Assembly (NCBI RefSeq): GCF_003207895.1
Contig: NZ_NKUB01000020.1
Location: 1-48,226, forward strand
Length of the DNA stretch: 48,226 bases
Source of the DNA: Komagataeibacter swingsii
GTDB taxonomy: Bacteria; Pseudomonadota; Alphaproteobacteria; Acetobacterales; Acetobacteraceae
Direction: 5' to 3'
Shown: positions 1 to 7,007 of the stretch, one piece after another
How positions within the stretch are numbered: position 1 is the stretch's first letter
Layout: each line of letters starts with the position of its first letter
Notes under the pieces: generated by a model
Seen by the model: the letters and a program-made list of their open reading frames with translations, nothing else
Told to the model about the DNA's origin: nothing
Database searches by the model: none
Made by a program: the position numbers and the translations under genes

Positions 1-217
1 CGGCTTTCATCCAGTCGCTGTAGCGCGAGTAGACCGAGTTCCAATGTCCGAAATATGTCGGCAGATCCCGCCATGGACTGCTGGTCCGCGCAATCCACAG
101 GACCGCCTCGATAAAAAGGCGGTTATCCTTCCCGCTGCGCCCCCGATCTGTCTTCTTGCCAAGGCACAGGGGTTCCATCTTCGCCCATTGGGCATCCGTT
201 AGTATGAAGCGATCCAT
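1..217 (-). mobile_element. IS5-family transposase, 5' fragment cut by window edge
   Basis: The reading frame starts with ATG at 217 on the minus strand and runs off the left edge, giving 72 residues. It begins MDRFILTDAQWAKMEPLCLG and continues with an IEAVLWIARTSSPWRDLP segment. This is the usual N-terminal DUF4096-type region of IS5/IS427-group transposases. The catalytic DDE part would lie outside the window, so activity cannot be judged. The element ends next to a shortened copy of the intergenic repeat (272-300), so it probably inserted into that repeat. I could not identify the terminal inverted repeat. Confidence 0.8.
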
Positions 218-271
218 ACAGACCTTGAATCACATCCAGCATGCTTCAGAAAAGCATAATTCCCAACAGGC

Positions 272-300
272 CCTGAAAAAAGCTTCACCAAAAACTTCTT
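272..300 (-). repeat. Intergenic hairpin repeat, copy A (truncated)
   Basis: This is the end of the roughly 80-bp repeat found at seven other places in the window. Only the part reading CTGAAAAAAGCTTCACC followed by AAAAACTTCTT remains. The GCCGCC hairpin half is missing, and the IS5 fragment lies on that side. It starts 5 bp beyond the stop codon of the MarR gene. Confidence 0.75.
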
Positions 301-305
301 CATGC

Positions 306-797
306 TTACGGCGTGACGGTGGGTTCCATCATCACGTCCTCCGCCTGCCGCAAGACACGCGACAGAATCTCCATCATGCCCTGCACCCTGTCGGCGGGAA
401 TGCCATCCAGCACGCGGGCTTCCATGTCGGCGCAGATCCGGTGCAGGGTCACGCATTTGCGCCGGCCGCGCGCGGTCAGCACAAGGCTCTTGGCGCGCCT
501 GTCCTCCTGATCGGGATGGCGTTCGACCAGCCCTTCCTCCTCCAGCAGGTCCAGCACGCGCACCAGCGCCGAACTGTCGGTGTTCATGGCATGGGCCAGC
601 GTGCGCTGGCTGACGCGGTCGGGCAGCATCATGAGATACGCCAGCGGGCGCATCATCGCCATGCTCATGCCTTCGGGCCGCAGCGCGCGGTCCAGGCCCA
701 GCCGCCACGTATTGGCCAGCCGCATGGTCAGGAACGTCATCCTCATGTCCTGAAAGCCCGCGCCCTCGATATCAGGCAATGGTGAACGGTCAGCCAT
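306..797 (-). CDS. MarR-family transcriptional regulator
   Basis: A 163-residue protein, normal length for MarR. It has the winged-helix pattern: a recognition helix region with SQRTLAHAMNTDSSALVRVL, then the wing HPDQEDRRAKSLVLTARG, whose D-x-R-[RA]-K-S-L core is the family signature. MarR dimers usually repress a divergent exporter or enzyme gene and are released by small phenolic ligands. I chose ATG 797 rather than 803 because AGGGG lies 6 nt upstream of 797 and directly abuts 803. The gene is divergent from a FUSC exporter, with a palindrome in the shared spacer, so that exporter is the likely target. The ligand is unknown. Confidence 0.9.
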   Translation of the reverse strand: MADRSPLPDIEGAGFQDMRMTFLTMRLANTWRLGLDRALRPEGMSMAMMRPLAYLMMLPDRVSQRTLAHAMNTDSSALVRVLDLLEEEGLVERHPDQEDRRAKSLVLTARGRRKCVTLHRICADMEARVLDGIPADRVQGMMEILSRVLRQAEDVMMEPTVTP

Positions 798-925
798 GCG
801 CATCCCCTGCTGGTGTCAGACCCCGCCGAAGTCCTCTGCGTGCCCGATAGCATGCCCGCATGGCCCGATCATGACCCATTTATGCGATGGCTGCCCGGCG
901 GCACCGATATGCAGGACAGATATAA

Positions 926-952
926 TTGACATGGCATTAATTGTCATACAAT
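926..952 (+). promoter_or_regulatory. Promoter-like elements with overlapping MarR-type palindrome
   Basis: The spacer between the MarR gene and the exporter holds TTGACA at 926-931 and TACAAT at 947-952, spaced 15 bp (a little short). The perfect palindrome ATTGT-CAT-ACAAT at 940-952 overlaps the -10-like box. A second inverted pair, TGACA-N10-TGTCA, spans 927-946. A repressor bound here would block transcription of the exporter. Assignment to the MarR protein is inferred from position. Confidence 0.5.
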
Positions 953-986
953 AAATTACGCTCCATGCCCTTTAACTTCCTGCGGC

Positions 987-3191
987 ATGCGTTATCAGAT
1001 GCCCCAAACGCCGCAGCCGGGAGTCGGCACCCACATGTTGTCCAGCCTTACGCGCCATTTTTCCGATGATGCCCAATGGGCCGCGCTGCGCACCACGGCG
1101 GCGTTCAGCGCGCGCGCCCTGCTGTCGGTTGCCATAGCCCTGTTCCTGGCGTTCAGCTTCCAGCTCCAGTCCCCGATGAGTTCGGTCACCACGGTCATGA
1201 TCGTGGCCAACCCGACGGTGGGCGCGCTGGTATCCAAAAGCGTGTGGCGCGTGATCGGGACCATTATCGGGGCCTCGATCAGCGTGGGGCTGATGGCGGT
1301 GTTCGTGCAGTCGCCGGCGCTGTATTTCATGGGGCTGTCGGCCACGGTGGGGCTGGCATGCATGGCGGCGACCTTCCTGCGGCTGTTCCGCGCCTATGCC
1401 GCCGTGCTGACGGGTTATACCATCGTCATCATCTCGGCCCCCGCCTTTGATGACCCGGATGGCATTTTCCTCAGCGCCATGTCGCGGCTTTCCGCCGTTG
1501 TGGTGGGAATCGTGACCACGGCGGCGGTATTCATGGTCACCTCGCCGCGCCGGTCGGACACGCTGTTCGTGCAGATCCACGGCCTGTTCCGCGACACGGT
1601 CAGCTATATCCTGGCCTTCCACCAGGGCTACACCAACGTGCCGGCGCAAAACCCGGACGCCCTGCCGGGCAGCACGTTTCGCGCGCTACCCACCAATTTC
1701 CATGACAGCCGGGCCGCCATGCTGGCGCGGATCGGGCGGCTGTCGGATGCGGTGGAATACGCGGCCACCGACAATTACGACATAAGCGTGCGTGAACGTG
1801 AAATCCGCGCGGGACTGGCGCGTCTGTCGGGCATCGTGGCGTCGTACCATCCCCACACCATCACCGCATCCGATACCGAACAGGACCGTATGGTGCATGC
1901 CGAGATCGTGTCCATGCTCCAGTTCCTCATGGACCGCACGGCGGACCGGACGCTGGAAGCCAGCTGGATGGAGGGCTGCGCGCGCATACGCCATACCCGC
2001 GACCTCATGATCGCGCAGGCGCGCGAGACGCATTCCCCGCAGTCGCTGCTGTTCCTTGACGACATACAGGACCTGCTGGGCCAGATCGAAACCGCGCTGC
2101 AGGACCTGTCGCGCCGGGGCAGCGCGGGGCGCAGGCTGCGGTTGCAACCCTACCTGGAATGGCCGACGGCGCTGCGCAACGGCGCGCGCGGCATGCTGAT
2201 CACCATGTCGGCGTGCCTGATCTGGTACGTGCTGCACTGGACGGCGGCCCCGACCATGATGCTGTACGTGGTGGCGGCGGCCAGCCTGCTGTCCACCCTG
2301 CCTTCCGCATCCCGCGCGGCGGGGCTTATGGCGGCGGGCACGGCGCTGGGGGTGCCGGCGGGGCTTTTGTGCCATACCTACCTGCTGCCGCAGATAGACG
2401 GCTACCCGCTGCTGTGGCTTTCGCTGTGCATCATGCTGCTGCCGGGGATATGGTTGCAGTTCCACCCGAAATTCGGGGTTGGCGGGTTTGGCTACGGCGT
2501 GTTTTCGACCGTGATGCTGCAGGTCAACAACCCGATCCATTACTATAATGATATCAGCCTGCTGAACGGGTGGATGGCGCTGCTTATGGGCTGCATCATG
2601 CTGGTGCTGTCGTTCCGGGTCATCCTGCCGCCCAACCACAGGCTGGATGCCGCCCGCCTTGTCACGTCGCTGACGCGCAGCCTGCGCAGGCTGGCGCTGT
2701 CGGGGCGCAGGCAGGGCAGGGAATGGCTGGTGTGGGAAAACCTGCAATTGCAGAAGGTGCTGCGGCTGGCGATGCGGCTGTCGTTTTTCGCCCGGCCCGC
2801 CATGATCCATGAATACATAGACGCCGCCCTTGCCACGCTGTCACTGGGGCGGCTGGTGGAACGGATCCGGATGCTGGCCGCAAGCCCCGACATAACCGGG
2901 GCGCAGCAGGTCGCCATTTACGATGCGCTCGATACGTTTTCCGAACTGGCGCACAACCCGCTGCTGACGGCGGCGGGGCTGCGGCGGGCCGCCAGCGTGC
3001 TGTGCCCGCCTGACGCGATCACGCTACGCCCCCCCGCACAGGTCGAGGCCATGGCGTGCCTGGTGCAGGCGGCGCGGATCATCCAGGACATTCCCGGCTT
3101 CCTTGACCAGCGCGGCCCGCTGCAATGGGCGGAAGATTATCCCGCCGCCCACCGTCCGCCGCTTGCGGCCGTCAGGACGGAATCCGGCTGA
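987..3191 (+). CDS. FUSC-family (AaeB-like) inner-membrane exporter
   Basis: A 734-residue membrane protein with two hydrophobic blocks, about residues 35-190 and 400-540, each followed by a soluble helical part. This is the layout of FUSC-family proteins, which include the aromatic carboxylic acid exporter AaeB and fusaric acid resistance proteins. Typical pieces are the segment around SPMSSVTTVMIVANPTVGAL and the conserved W-R-V-I-G-T-I-I-G helix. It is divergent from the MarR gene, a common pairing for phenolic acid efflux. No membrane fusion partner (AaeA type) lies nearby. The start is uncertain: ATG 1035, behind GGGAG, is an alternative to 987. The 3' end overlaps the next, convergent gene by 20 bp. 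Confidence 0.85.
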   Translation: MRYQMPQTPQPGVGTHMLSSLTRHFSDDAQWAALRTTAAFSARALLSVAIALFLAFSFQLQSPMSSVTTVMIVANPTVGALVSKSVWRVIGTIIGASISVGLMAVFVQSPALYFMGLSATVGLACMAATFLRLFRAYAAVLTGYTIVIISAPAFDDPDGIFLSAMSRLSAVVVGIVTTAAVFMVTSPRRSDTLFVQIHGLFRDTVSYILAFHQGYTNVPAQNPDALPGSTFRALPTNFHDSRAAMLARIGRLSDAVEYAATDNYDISVREREIRAGLARLSGIVASYHPHTITASDTEQDRMVHAEIVSMLQFLMDRTADRTLEASWMEGCARIRHTRDLMIAQARETHSPQSLLFLDDIQDLLGQIETALQDLSRRGSAGRRLRLQPYLEWPTALRNGARGMLITMSACLIWYVLHWTAAPTMMLYVVAAASLLSTLPSASRAAGLMAAGTALGVPAGLLCHTYLLPQIDGYPLLWLSLCIMLLPGIWLQFHPKFGVGGFGYGVFSTVMLQVNNPIHYYNDISLLNGWMALLMGCIMLVLSFRVILPPNHRLDAARLVTSLTRSLRRLALSGRRQGREWLVWENLQLQKVLRLAMRLSFFARPAMIHEYIDAALATLSLGRLVERIRMLAASPDITGAQQVAIYDALDTFSELAHNPLLTAAGLRRAASVLCPPDAITLRPPAQVEAMACLVQAARIIQDIPGFLDQRGPLQWAEDYPAAHRPPLAAVRTESG

Positions 3192-3777
3192 GCACCGAGA
3201 ACGACACCGCATCCATGACCGTCGTGTCCACCTCGTCGCCCGGCTTCAGGGTTTTCAGGAATTCCTGCATCGGCTTCTGGCGCACCAGCACGACGCGGGT
3301 AATGTCATCGGGATCGACAAACACGACCTGATTGCGCGTGGTGTCCACGCCCGTCACCTTCACGCGTTCACGCTTGAAGGACACCATCATGCCATGCGGG
3401 TGCGGGCCGGTGCGCGTGCCTGCGGCGTTTTCGGTCGATTCCGGCATCGGCGCGCCCGGCGGCGCAATGACGGCGTCAATGGTGCGCACGATGCGCAGGC
3501 CGATCTTGTCACCGGCATGAAAGGTCGGCAGCTTGGCGCGCAGGTCGGGGTCAATGCGCACGGTGTCCAGGTTGCCCGCCTTGTCACGCAGCAGCACCAT
3601 GCCTGCATCGTGGTCCACGCTTTCGACGATGGCGGTCGCCGTCTGGTTGCCCACGATAACCGGGGCGGCCTGCGCCATGGCGGACTGTGATGCGCCACAC
3701 AGGCTGGCGGCGCCTGTGGTGATGGTCATGGCCAGGGCCGCCGCAAGGCGACGGGGTGCAAACAGCTTCACGTTCAT
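3172..3777 (-). CDS. Predicted periplasmic protein of unknown function
   Basis: A 201-residue protein with an N-terminal Sec signal (MNVKLFAPRRLAAALAMTI, then a small-residue stretch ending near AMAQA). The mature part is rich in beta-type patches such as TATAIVESVDHDAGMVLLRD and KVTGVDTTRNQVVFVD, which look like two repeats of a small beta-barrel fold. I do not recognise a named family. ATG 3777 has AGGAAAG upstream; the open frame extends further 5' but that part has no coding character. It converges with the FUSC exporter and overlaps its 3' end. Confidence 0.75.
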   Translation of the reverse strand: MNVKLFAPRRLAAALAMTITTGAASLCGASQSAMAQAAPVIVGNQTATAIVESVDHDAGMVLLRDKAGNLDTVRIDPDLRAKLPTFHAGDKIGLRIVRTIDAVIAPPGAPMPESTENAAGTRTGPHPHGMMVSFKRERVKVTGVDTTRNQVVFVDPDDITRVVLVRQKPMQEFLKTLKPGDEVDTTVMDAVSFSVLSRIPS

Positions 3778-3902
3778 ATTCCTAGTTCTTTCCTCAATCT
3801 TCCCGGGGGATGCGCCCCCCGCCAGCCGGGCCTGCGCCCGGCCCGGTTCCGTCCTATTCCATAACGTCCAAATGCAGTCATGTATCCAAAGATGTATGAC
3901 GC

Positions 3903-4520
3903 TCACGCATAATCCGGAACGCCGGGCATGACCATGAAGCCCGGCAGGCCGCGCATCCGGCGCGCCCACCGCCGCAGGGCGGGGCAGGTATCACGCTCCA
4001 CCCCAAGGTCCACCGTCAGCGCGAACGTAACAAACAGCACGACATCGGCAATGCTGGCGGCGGGGGAAGCGAACCAGTCATGCCCTTCCATCGCGCGCGC
4101 GCTCATGTGGTCTTCCATCCGGCGCAGGGCGGCCGCCAGCGCGCCCATGGGCGGCAGCACCGGCAGCGTGGTGCCGAAGGCGATGTCCCGCGCCGCCGCC
4201 ATCGTATCAAGCGCCGCCGCCCCGAAATCCAGCCAGTCGAGGATCGCCCATTCATGCGCCGGGTCCAGCCATGCCCGCGCGACCCCGGGCTGACGGGCGA
4301 TGAACGGCATGATGGCGCCGGGGCGGGACAGGCGCACGCCGCCCGCCACCAGCAACGGCGGCCTTTCGCCCGGCCGCAGTCCCGCCGGGCGCTGGGCCAT
4401 GGGCAGGTCCATGTCCACGGCCCGTACCTCATACGTCATGCCCATGAGCGACAGGCCAAGGCGCACGGCGTAGCAGCGCACATCCGGCGTCCAGTCATAC
4501 AGGACCATTGCAGCACTCAT
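3903..4520 (-). CDS. Glutathione S-transferase-like protein
   Basis: A 205-residue protein with a thioredoxin-like N-terminus (VLYDWTPDVRCYAVRLGLSL) and an all-helical C-terminal half with the ASIADVVLFVTFALTVDLGV helix typical of GST C-terminal domains. The usual catalytic Ser/Cys near the first helix and the E-S pair before helix 3 are not clear (SRPGAIMPFIAR stands in that place), so it may be catalytically divergent. Its start codon overlaps the stop of the Rieske-protein gene (4517-4520), so the two are translationally coupled. GSTs often sit in aromatic degradation operons as isomerases or for detoxification, but the substrate here is unknown. Confidence 0.8.
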   Translation of the reverse strand: MSAAMVLYDWTPDVRCYAVRLGLSLMGMTYEVRAVDMDLPMAQRPAGLRPGERPPLLVAGGVRLSRPGAIMPFIARQPGVARAWLDPAHEWAILDWLDFGAAALDTMAAARDIAFGTTLPVLPPMGALAAALRRMEDHMSARAMEGHDWFASPAASIADVVLFVTFALTVDLGVERDTCPALRRWARRMRGLPGFMVMPGVPDYA

Positions 4521-5182
4521 GCCCGTTCCCCCGCGGCCAGTTCGTTCATGACGGCAGCGGTCGCGGCCCCGCTTTCCACCGCGTCACGCAGCCGTTCGGC
4601 CCAGCGTGACAGTGCCAGGGGCGATACGTCCTGCGCAGCCGCCACCCGCACCACATGCAGCATGGCCTGTCCCGCCGCCGGTTCATGCACCGCCAGCCCG
4701 ACCGGCCCATGCCACGCGATCCCCGCATCGGGCGCAATGCCGGTCACATGGCGCAACACGCCCACGGGCGCATTGACGTGCAGGGTGCGCACCGGCAGCA
4801 CGTTGCCCGGCCCGGTCCCTTCGGCGGGAAAATCCTCCGCCCCGTCCATGCTGACCCATGCAAGGCCGGCATGTTCACGCACGCCATAGGCCTGCACATG
4901 GATCGAGGCGGGCACACGCACCTGCGGGTGGGCCGGGATCAGCCTGCACCGCGCGCCGCCGCCAAACTGCCAGCCATGGTACAGGCACCCCAGCGCGTCA
5001 TCGCGCACGAAGCCGAAACTCAGCCGCATGCCACGATGGGGGCAGCGGTCTTCCCATGCATGCAGCGTGGGGGTGGGGGCGTCCTCGCGCCACAACACGA
5101 CCTCGCGGCCACCAATCCGCACGCCCGCGACCTCGCCACGGCGTATATCGGACAGGACACTGACCGGCTGCCATCTTTTCAT
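4517..5182 (-). CDS. Stand-alone Rieske [2Fe-2S] domain protein
   Basis: A 221-residue protein. The cluster ligands are visible as C47-P-H49 and C66-L-Y-H69, giving the Rieske pattern C-x-H...C-x2-H. Residues 1-110 resemble the Rieske domain of ring-hydroxylating oxygenase alpha subunits, including the following REHAGLAWVSMDG strand. The remaining ~105 residues lack the H/H/D mononuclear iron site that should follow. ATG 5182 was chosen over 5263 because GGAAG and GGGGAA lie just upstream and homology begins there. It forms an operon with the GST-like gene and is divergent from an oxygenase catalytic-domain gene that lacks a Rieske motif. I infer that this protein passes electrons to that one. 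Confidence 0.85.
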   Translation of the reverse strand: MKRWQPVSVLSDIRRGEVAGVRIGGREVVLWREDAPTPTLHAWEDRCPHRGMRLSFGFVRDDALGCLYHGWQFGGGARCRLIPAHPQVRVPASIHVQAYGVREHAGLAWVSMDGAEDFPAEGTGPGNVLPVRTLHVNAPVGVLRHVTGIAPDAGIAWHGPVGLAVHEPAAGQAMLHVVRVAAAQDVSPLALSRWAERLRDAVESGAATAAVMNELAAGERA

Positions 5183-5266
5183 ACGTTCCCCGCTTCCTTC
5201 CATCAGACCCCGAGGATTGCACACCGCCGGGCTTATCGGACGCAACAGCGTGTATTCTTTCACGCA

Positions 5267-5278
5267 ACGCCATGGCGT
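5267..5278. promoter_or_regulatory. Palindrome in divergent Rieske/oxygenase spacer
   Basis: ACGCCATGGCGT is a perfect 12-bp palindrome near the middle of the 181-bp spacer between the two divergent genes. It is a candidate operator for joint control. No regulator gene is adjacent, so this is only a positional suggestion. Confidence 0.25.
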
Positions 5279-5363
5279 GCCACCATGGGGGCAGCTAACA
5301 TTGCGCCACCGTCACGGCAATCCGCGCCCAGCGCGATGGCATACCGCAAACAGGAACCGGGCA

Positions 5364-6215
5364 ATGACACAGATCACCGCCGATGCAACCATCCTGTCCG
5401 ACTGGCATGTGATCAGTCCCCTGTCACACCTGCGCACCACGCCCACCGACAGCATGCTGCTGGACCGGCATATCACCTTCGGCCTTGATGCGCAGGGCAA
5501 TCCCTTCGCCTGCGACGTGGCGGACAGGCGCACCCTGCCGGTCCGCGCCCGCCATGGCTGCCTGTGGACCTGCCTGGGCACGCCCGCAGGCGACATTCCC
5601 GCCATTGACGAAGCCCTGGAACCCGACCGCAGGCTGGTGGATTGCGGGGTGTTCACGGTGCGGACATCGGCCCCGCGCATTGTCGAGAATTTCCTCGACA
5701 TGGCGCATTTCCCCTTTGTCCACACCAATATCCTTGGCGCCGAGCCGAACACCGAAGTCGCCCGCTACACCATCGAGATGCGTGAAGGTGGTAACGAGGT
5801 CTGGGCCACGGACTGCCATTTCTTCCAGCCGCAGGCCGCCCTGTCCGCCACTGACGGGCTGGACACGGAATACCTGTACCGCGTGGCGGGACCGTTCGTG
5901 ACACTGCTGTACAAGACCTGCCCCGCGCAGCCCGGACGCTTTGATGTCATTGCCCTGTTCGTGCAGCCCATGACGCAGGAATGTTCCCGCGCGCATCCGG
6001 TCATGTTCCTGGTTGACGATGTCTCGTCCCAGGCCAGCCTGGTCGAATTCCAGCAGACCATCTTCCTGCAGGACCGCATCATACTGGAAAACCAGCGCCC
6101 GCGCCGGCTGCCGCTTTCGGCCGGGGCGGAAATCCCCACCATGGCGGACCGCATGTCCGTCGCCTACCGCCGATGGCTGCGCGACCGCAAGGTAACCTAT
6201 GGCACCACGGCCTGA
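5364..6215 (+). CDS. Ring-hydroxylating oxygenase catalytic-domain protein lacking the Rieske domain
   Basis: A 283-residue protein. It carries the mononuclear iron site of Rieske oxygenases: N109-x2-D112-x2-H115-x4-H120 in NFLDMAHFPFVH, and D237 in LQDRIILENQRPRRLP as probable third ligand. D112 is in the position of the Asp that bridges to the Rieske cluster. The N-terminus keeps the strands that normally precede (DWHVISPLSHL, around residue 13) and follow (PVRARHGCLWTCLG, residues 59-72) the cluster motifs, but no C-x-H or C-x2-H lies between. It looks as if the cluster core was deleted. Start ATG 5364 lies behind AGGAACC. The divergent neighbour encodes the missing Rieske domain. Substrate unknown. 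Confidence 0.85.
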   Translation: MTQITADATILSDWHVISPLSHLRTTPTDSMLLDRHITFGLDAQGNPFACDVADRRTLPVRARHGCLWTCLGTPAGDIPAIDEALEPDRRLVDCGVFTVRTSAPRIVENFLDMAHFPFVHTNILGAEPNTEVARYTIEMREGGNEVWATDCHFFQPQAALSATDGLDTEYLYRVAGPFVTLLYKTCPAQPGRFDVIALFVQPMTQECSRAHPVMFLVDDVSSQASLVEFQQTIFLQDRIILENQRPRRLPLSAGAEIPTMADRMSVAYRRWLRDRKVTYGTTA

Positions 6216-6325
6216 ACACCTGCGCCTGACGCATTACCCCCTTCCGCCGGGTGGGGCTGCCCGCGCGGGGCACATGGTGTAAGCGTCACGCATCACCAGA
6301 CAGAGACACGTCAGGAAAACCACCC

Positions 6326-6502
6326 ATGACCGACCAGACCCCGCCCGACGCCTTTGAACAGGGCAAGGTAGCCGCCACCAAGGGCGAACCACTGATCGAA
6401 AACCCGTTTGACGAGACCCTGCCCGCCTATGAACAGTGGAACAGGGGCTGGTGGAGCGTGCGTGAAAACGACGGTGACTTCGATCCTTTTGCTGAAAAAT
6501 AA
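6326..6502 (+). CDS. Small RMF/CrpP-like protein
   Basis: A 58-residue protein starting at ATG 6326 behind AGGAAAA. The pattern A-F-E-Q-G-x3-A-x3-G, then ENPFDE, then YEQWNRGWWSVRE matches the layout of ribosome modulation factor and CrpP-like small proteins (A..G....G....NP......W..GW). RMF dimerises and stores ribosomes in stationary phase, but members with this fold have other or unknown roles. The call rests on a short motif only. It lies 110 bp after the oxygenase gene on the same strand and ends 43 bp before repeat copy B. Confidence 0.6.
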   Translation: MTDQTPPDAFEQGKVAATKGEPLIENPFDETLPAYEQWNRGWWSVRENDGDFDPFAEK

Positions 6503-6544
6503 TAGAGTCATTTTGATAATTTATTCATAAATAATAAATGCTTA

Positions 6545-6617
6545 TGGGTGCTGCCTTTTCCCAAAAAGGCGGCATTCCCTGAAGCTTTTTGAAAAAAGCT
6601 TCACCAAAGACTTCTTT
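6545..6617 (-). repeat. Intergenic hairpin repeat, copy B
   Basis: It reads GGGTGCTGCCTTTTCCC then AAAAAGGCGGC (first hairpin), then GAAGCTTTTTGAAAAAAGCTTC (second hairpin) and CACCAAAGACTTCTT. It is in the same orientation as copies A, D and F. It lies 43 bp downstream of the RMF-like gene and could terminate its transcript. Confidence 0.8.
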
Positions 6618-6896
6618 ATCATTTGCACGATGATGCAACGCCAGGGCCACGATGGCGTGAGGTCATTCAAACGTGAGTGTCCCCCCCATTGTAGGGATGC
6701 TGGCCCGCGTGGGATGAATGGCGCTGACGGTTTTGCTGAAACGAAAACGGCGACTGTCCTCAGGGAAAGGCGGCATCGGCAACGGTGCCGCCTTTTTCCG
6801 TTCAGACGCTGTCTGGAAAGACTGTCCGAAACATATCGGGCGATCACTAAGACACTGTTTGAAAAGTCAGCCCATGATAGCGCTTTAAAATTAAAG
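6618..6896. other. Intergenic stretch between repeats B and C
   Basis: About 280 bp between two repeat copies. I see no convincing protein gene: the short open frames here have no recognisable motif or good ribosome site. The only clear structure is the terminator at 6764-6799. A small RNA ending there is possible but I recognise no known family. Confidence 0.4.
6764..6799 (+). terminator. Strong rho-independent terminator
   Basis: The 10-bp perfect stem AAAGGCGGCA / TGCCGCCTTT encloses TCGGCAACGG and is followed by further T residues on the plus strand. The nearest upstream plus-strand gene ends 260 bp before, beyond repeat copy B. It therefore may end an unannotated transcript between about 6620 and 6800. 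Confidence 0.6.
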
Positions 6897-6979
6897 GAAG
6901 TTTTTGGTGAAGCTTTTTGCAGAAGCTTCGAAAGAACGCCGCCTTTTTGAAAAAAGGCAGCACCCAAAAACTTTTATTG
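6897..6979 (+). repeat. Intergenic hairpin repeat, copy C
   Basis: This copy is in the opposite orientation to copy B. GAAGTTTTTGGTG opens it, then AAGCTTTTTGCAGAAGCTT, CGAAAGAAC, GCCGCCTTTTTG plus AAAAAAGGCAGC, and CACCCAAAAACTTTTA at the end. It lies 29 bp past the stop of the ClC gene. Confidence 0.8.
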
Positions 6980-7007
6980 TTTTTTATCAATTTGTTATTC
7001 TAGGAAA

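Noticed and set aside
7-195. Minus-strand open frame inside the left IS
   Set aside because: It is in a different frame from the recognisable transposase (start 217) and encodes nothing recognisable.
156-785. Long plus-strand frame opposite the MarR gene
   Set aside because: His/Gln/Pro-rich shadow of the MarR coding strand, typical of high-GC DNA.
1686-2810. 374-codon minus frame opposite the FUSC exporter
   Set aside because: Shadow frame with strong His/Arg/Gln bias; the opposite strand has a clear membrane protein.
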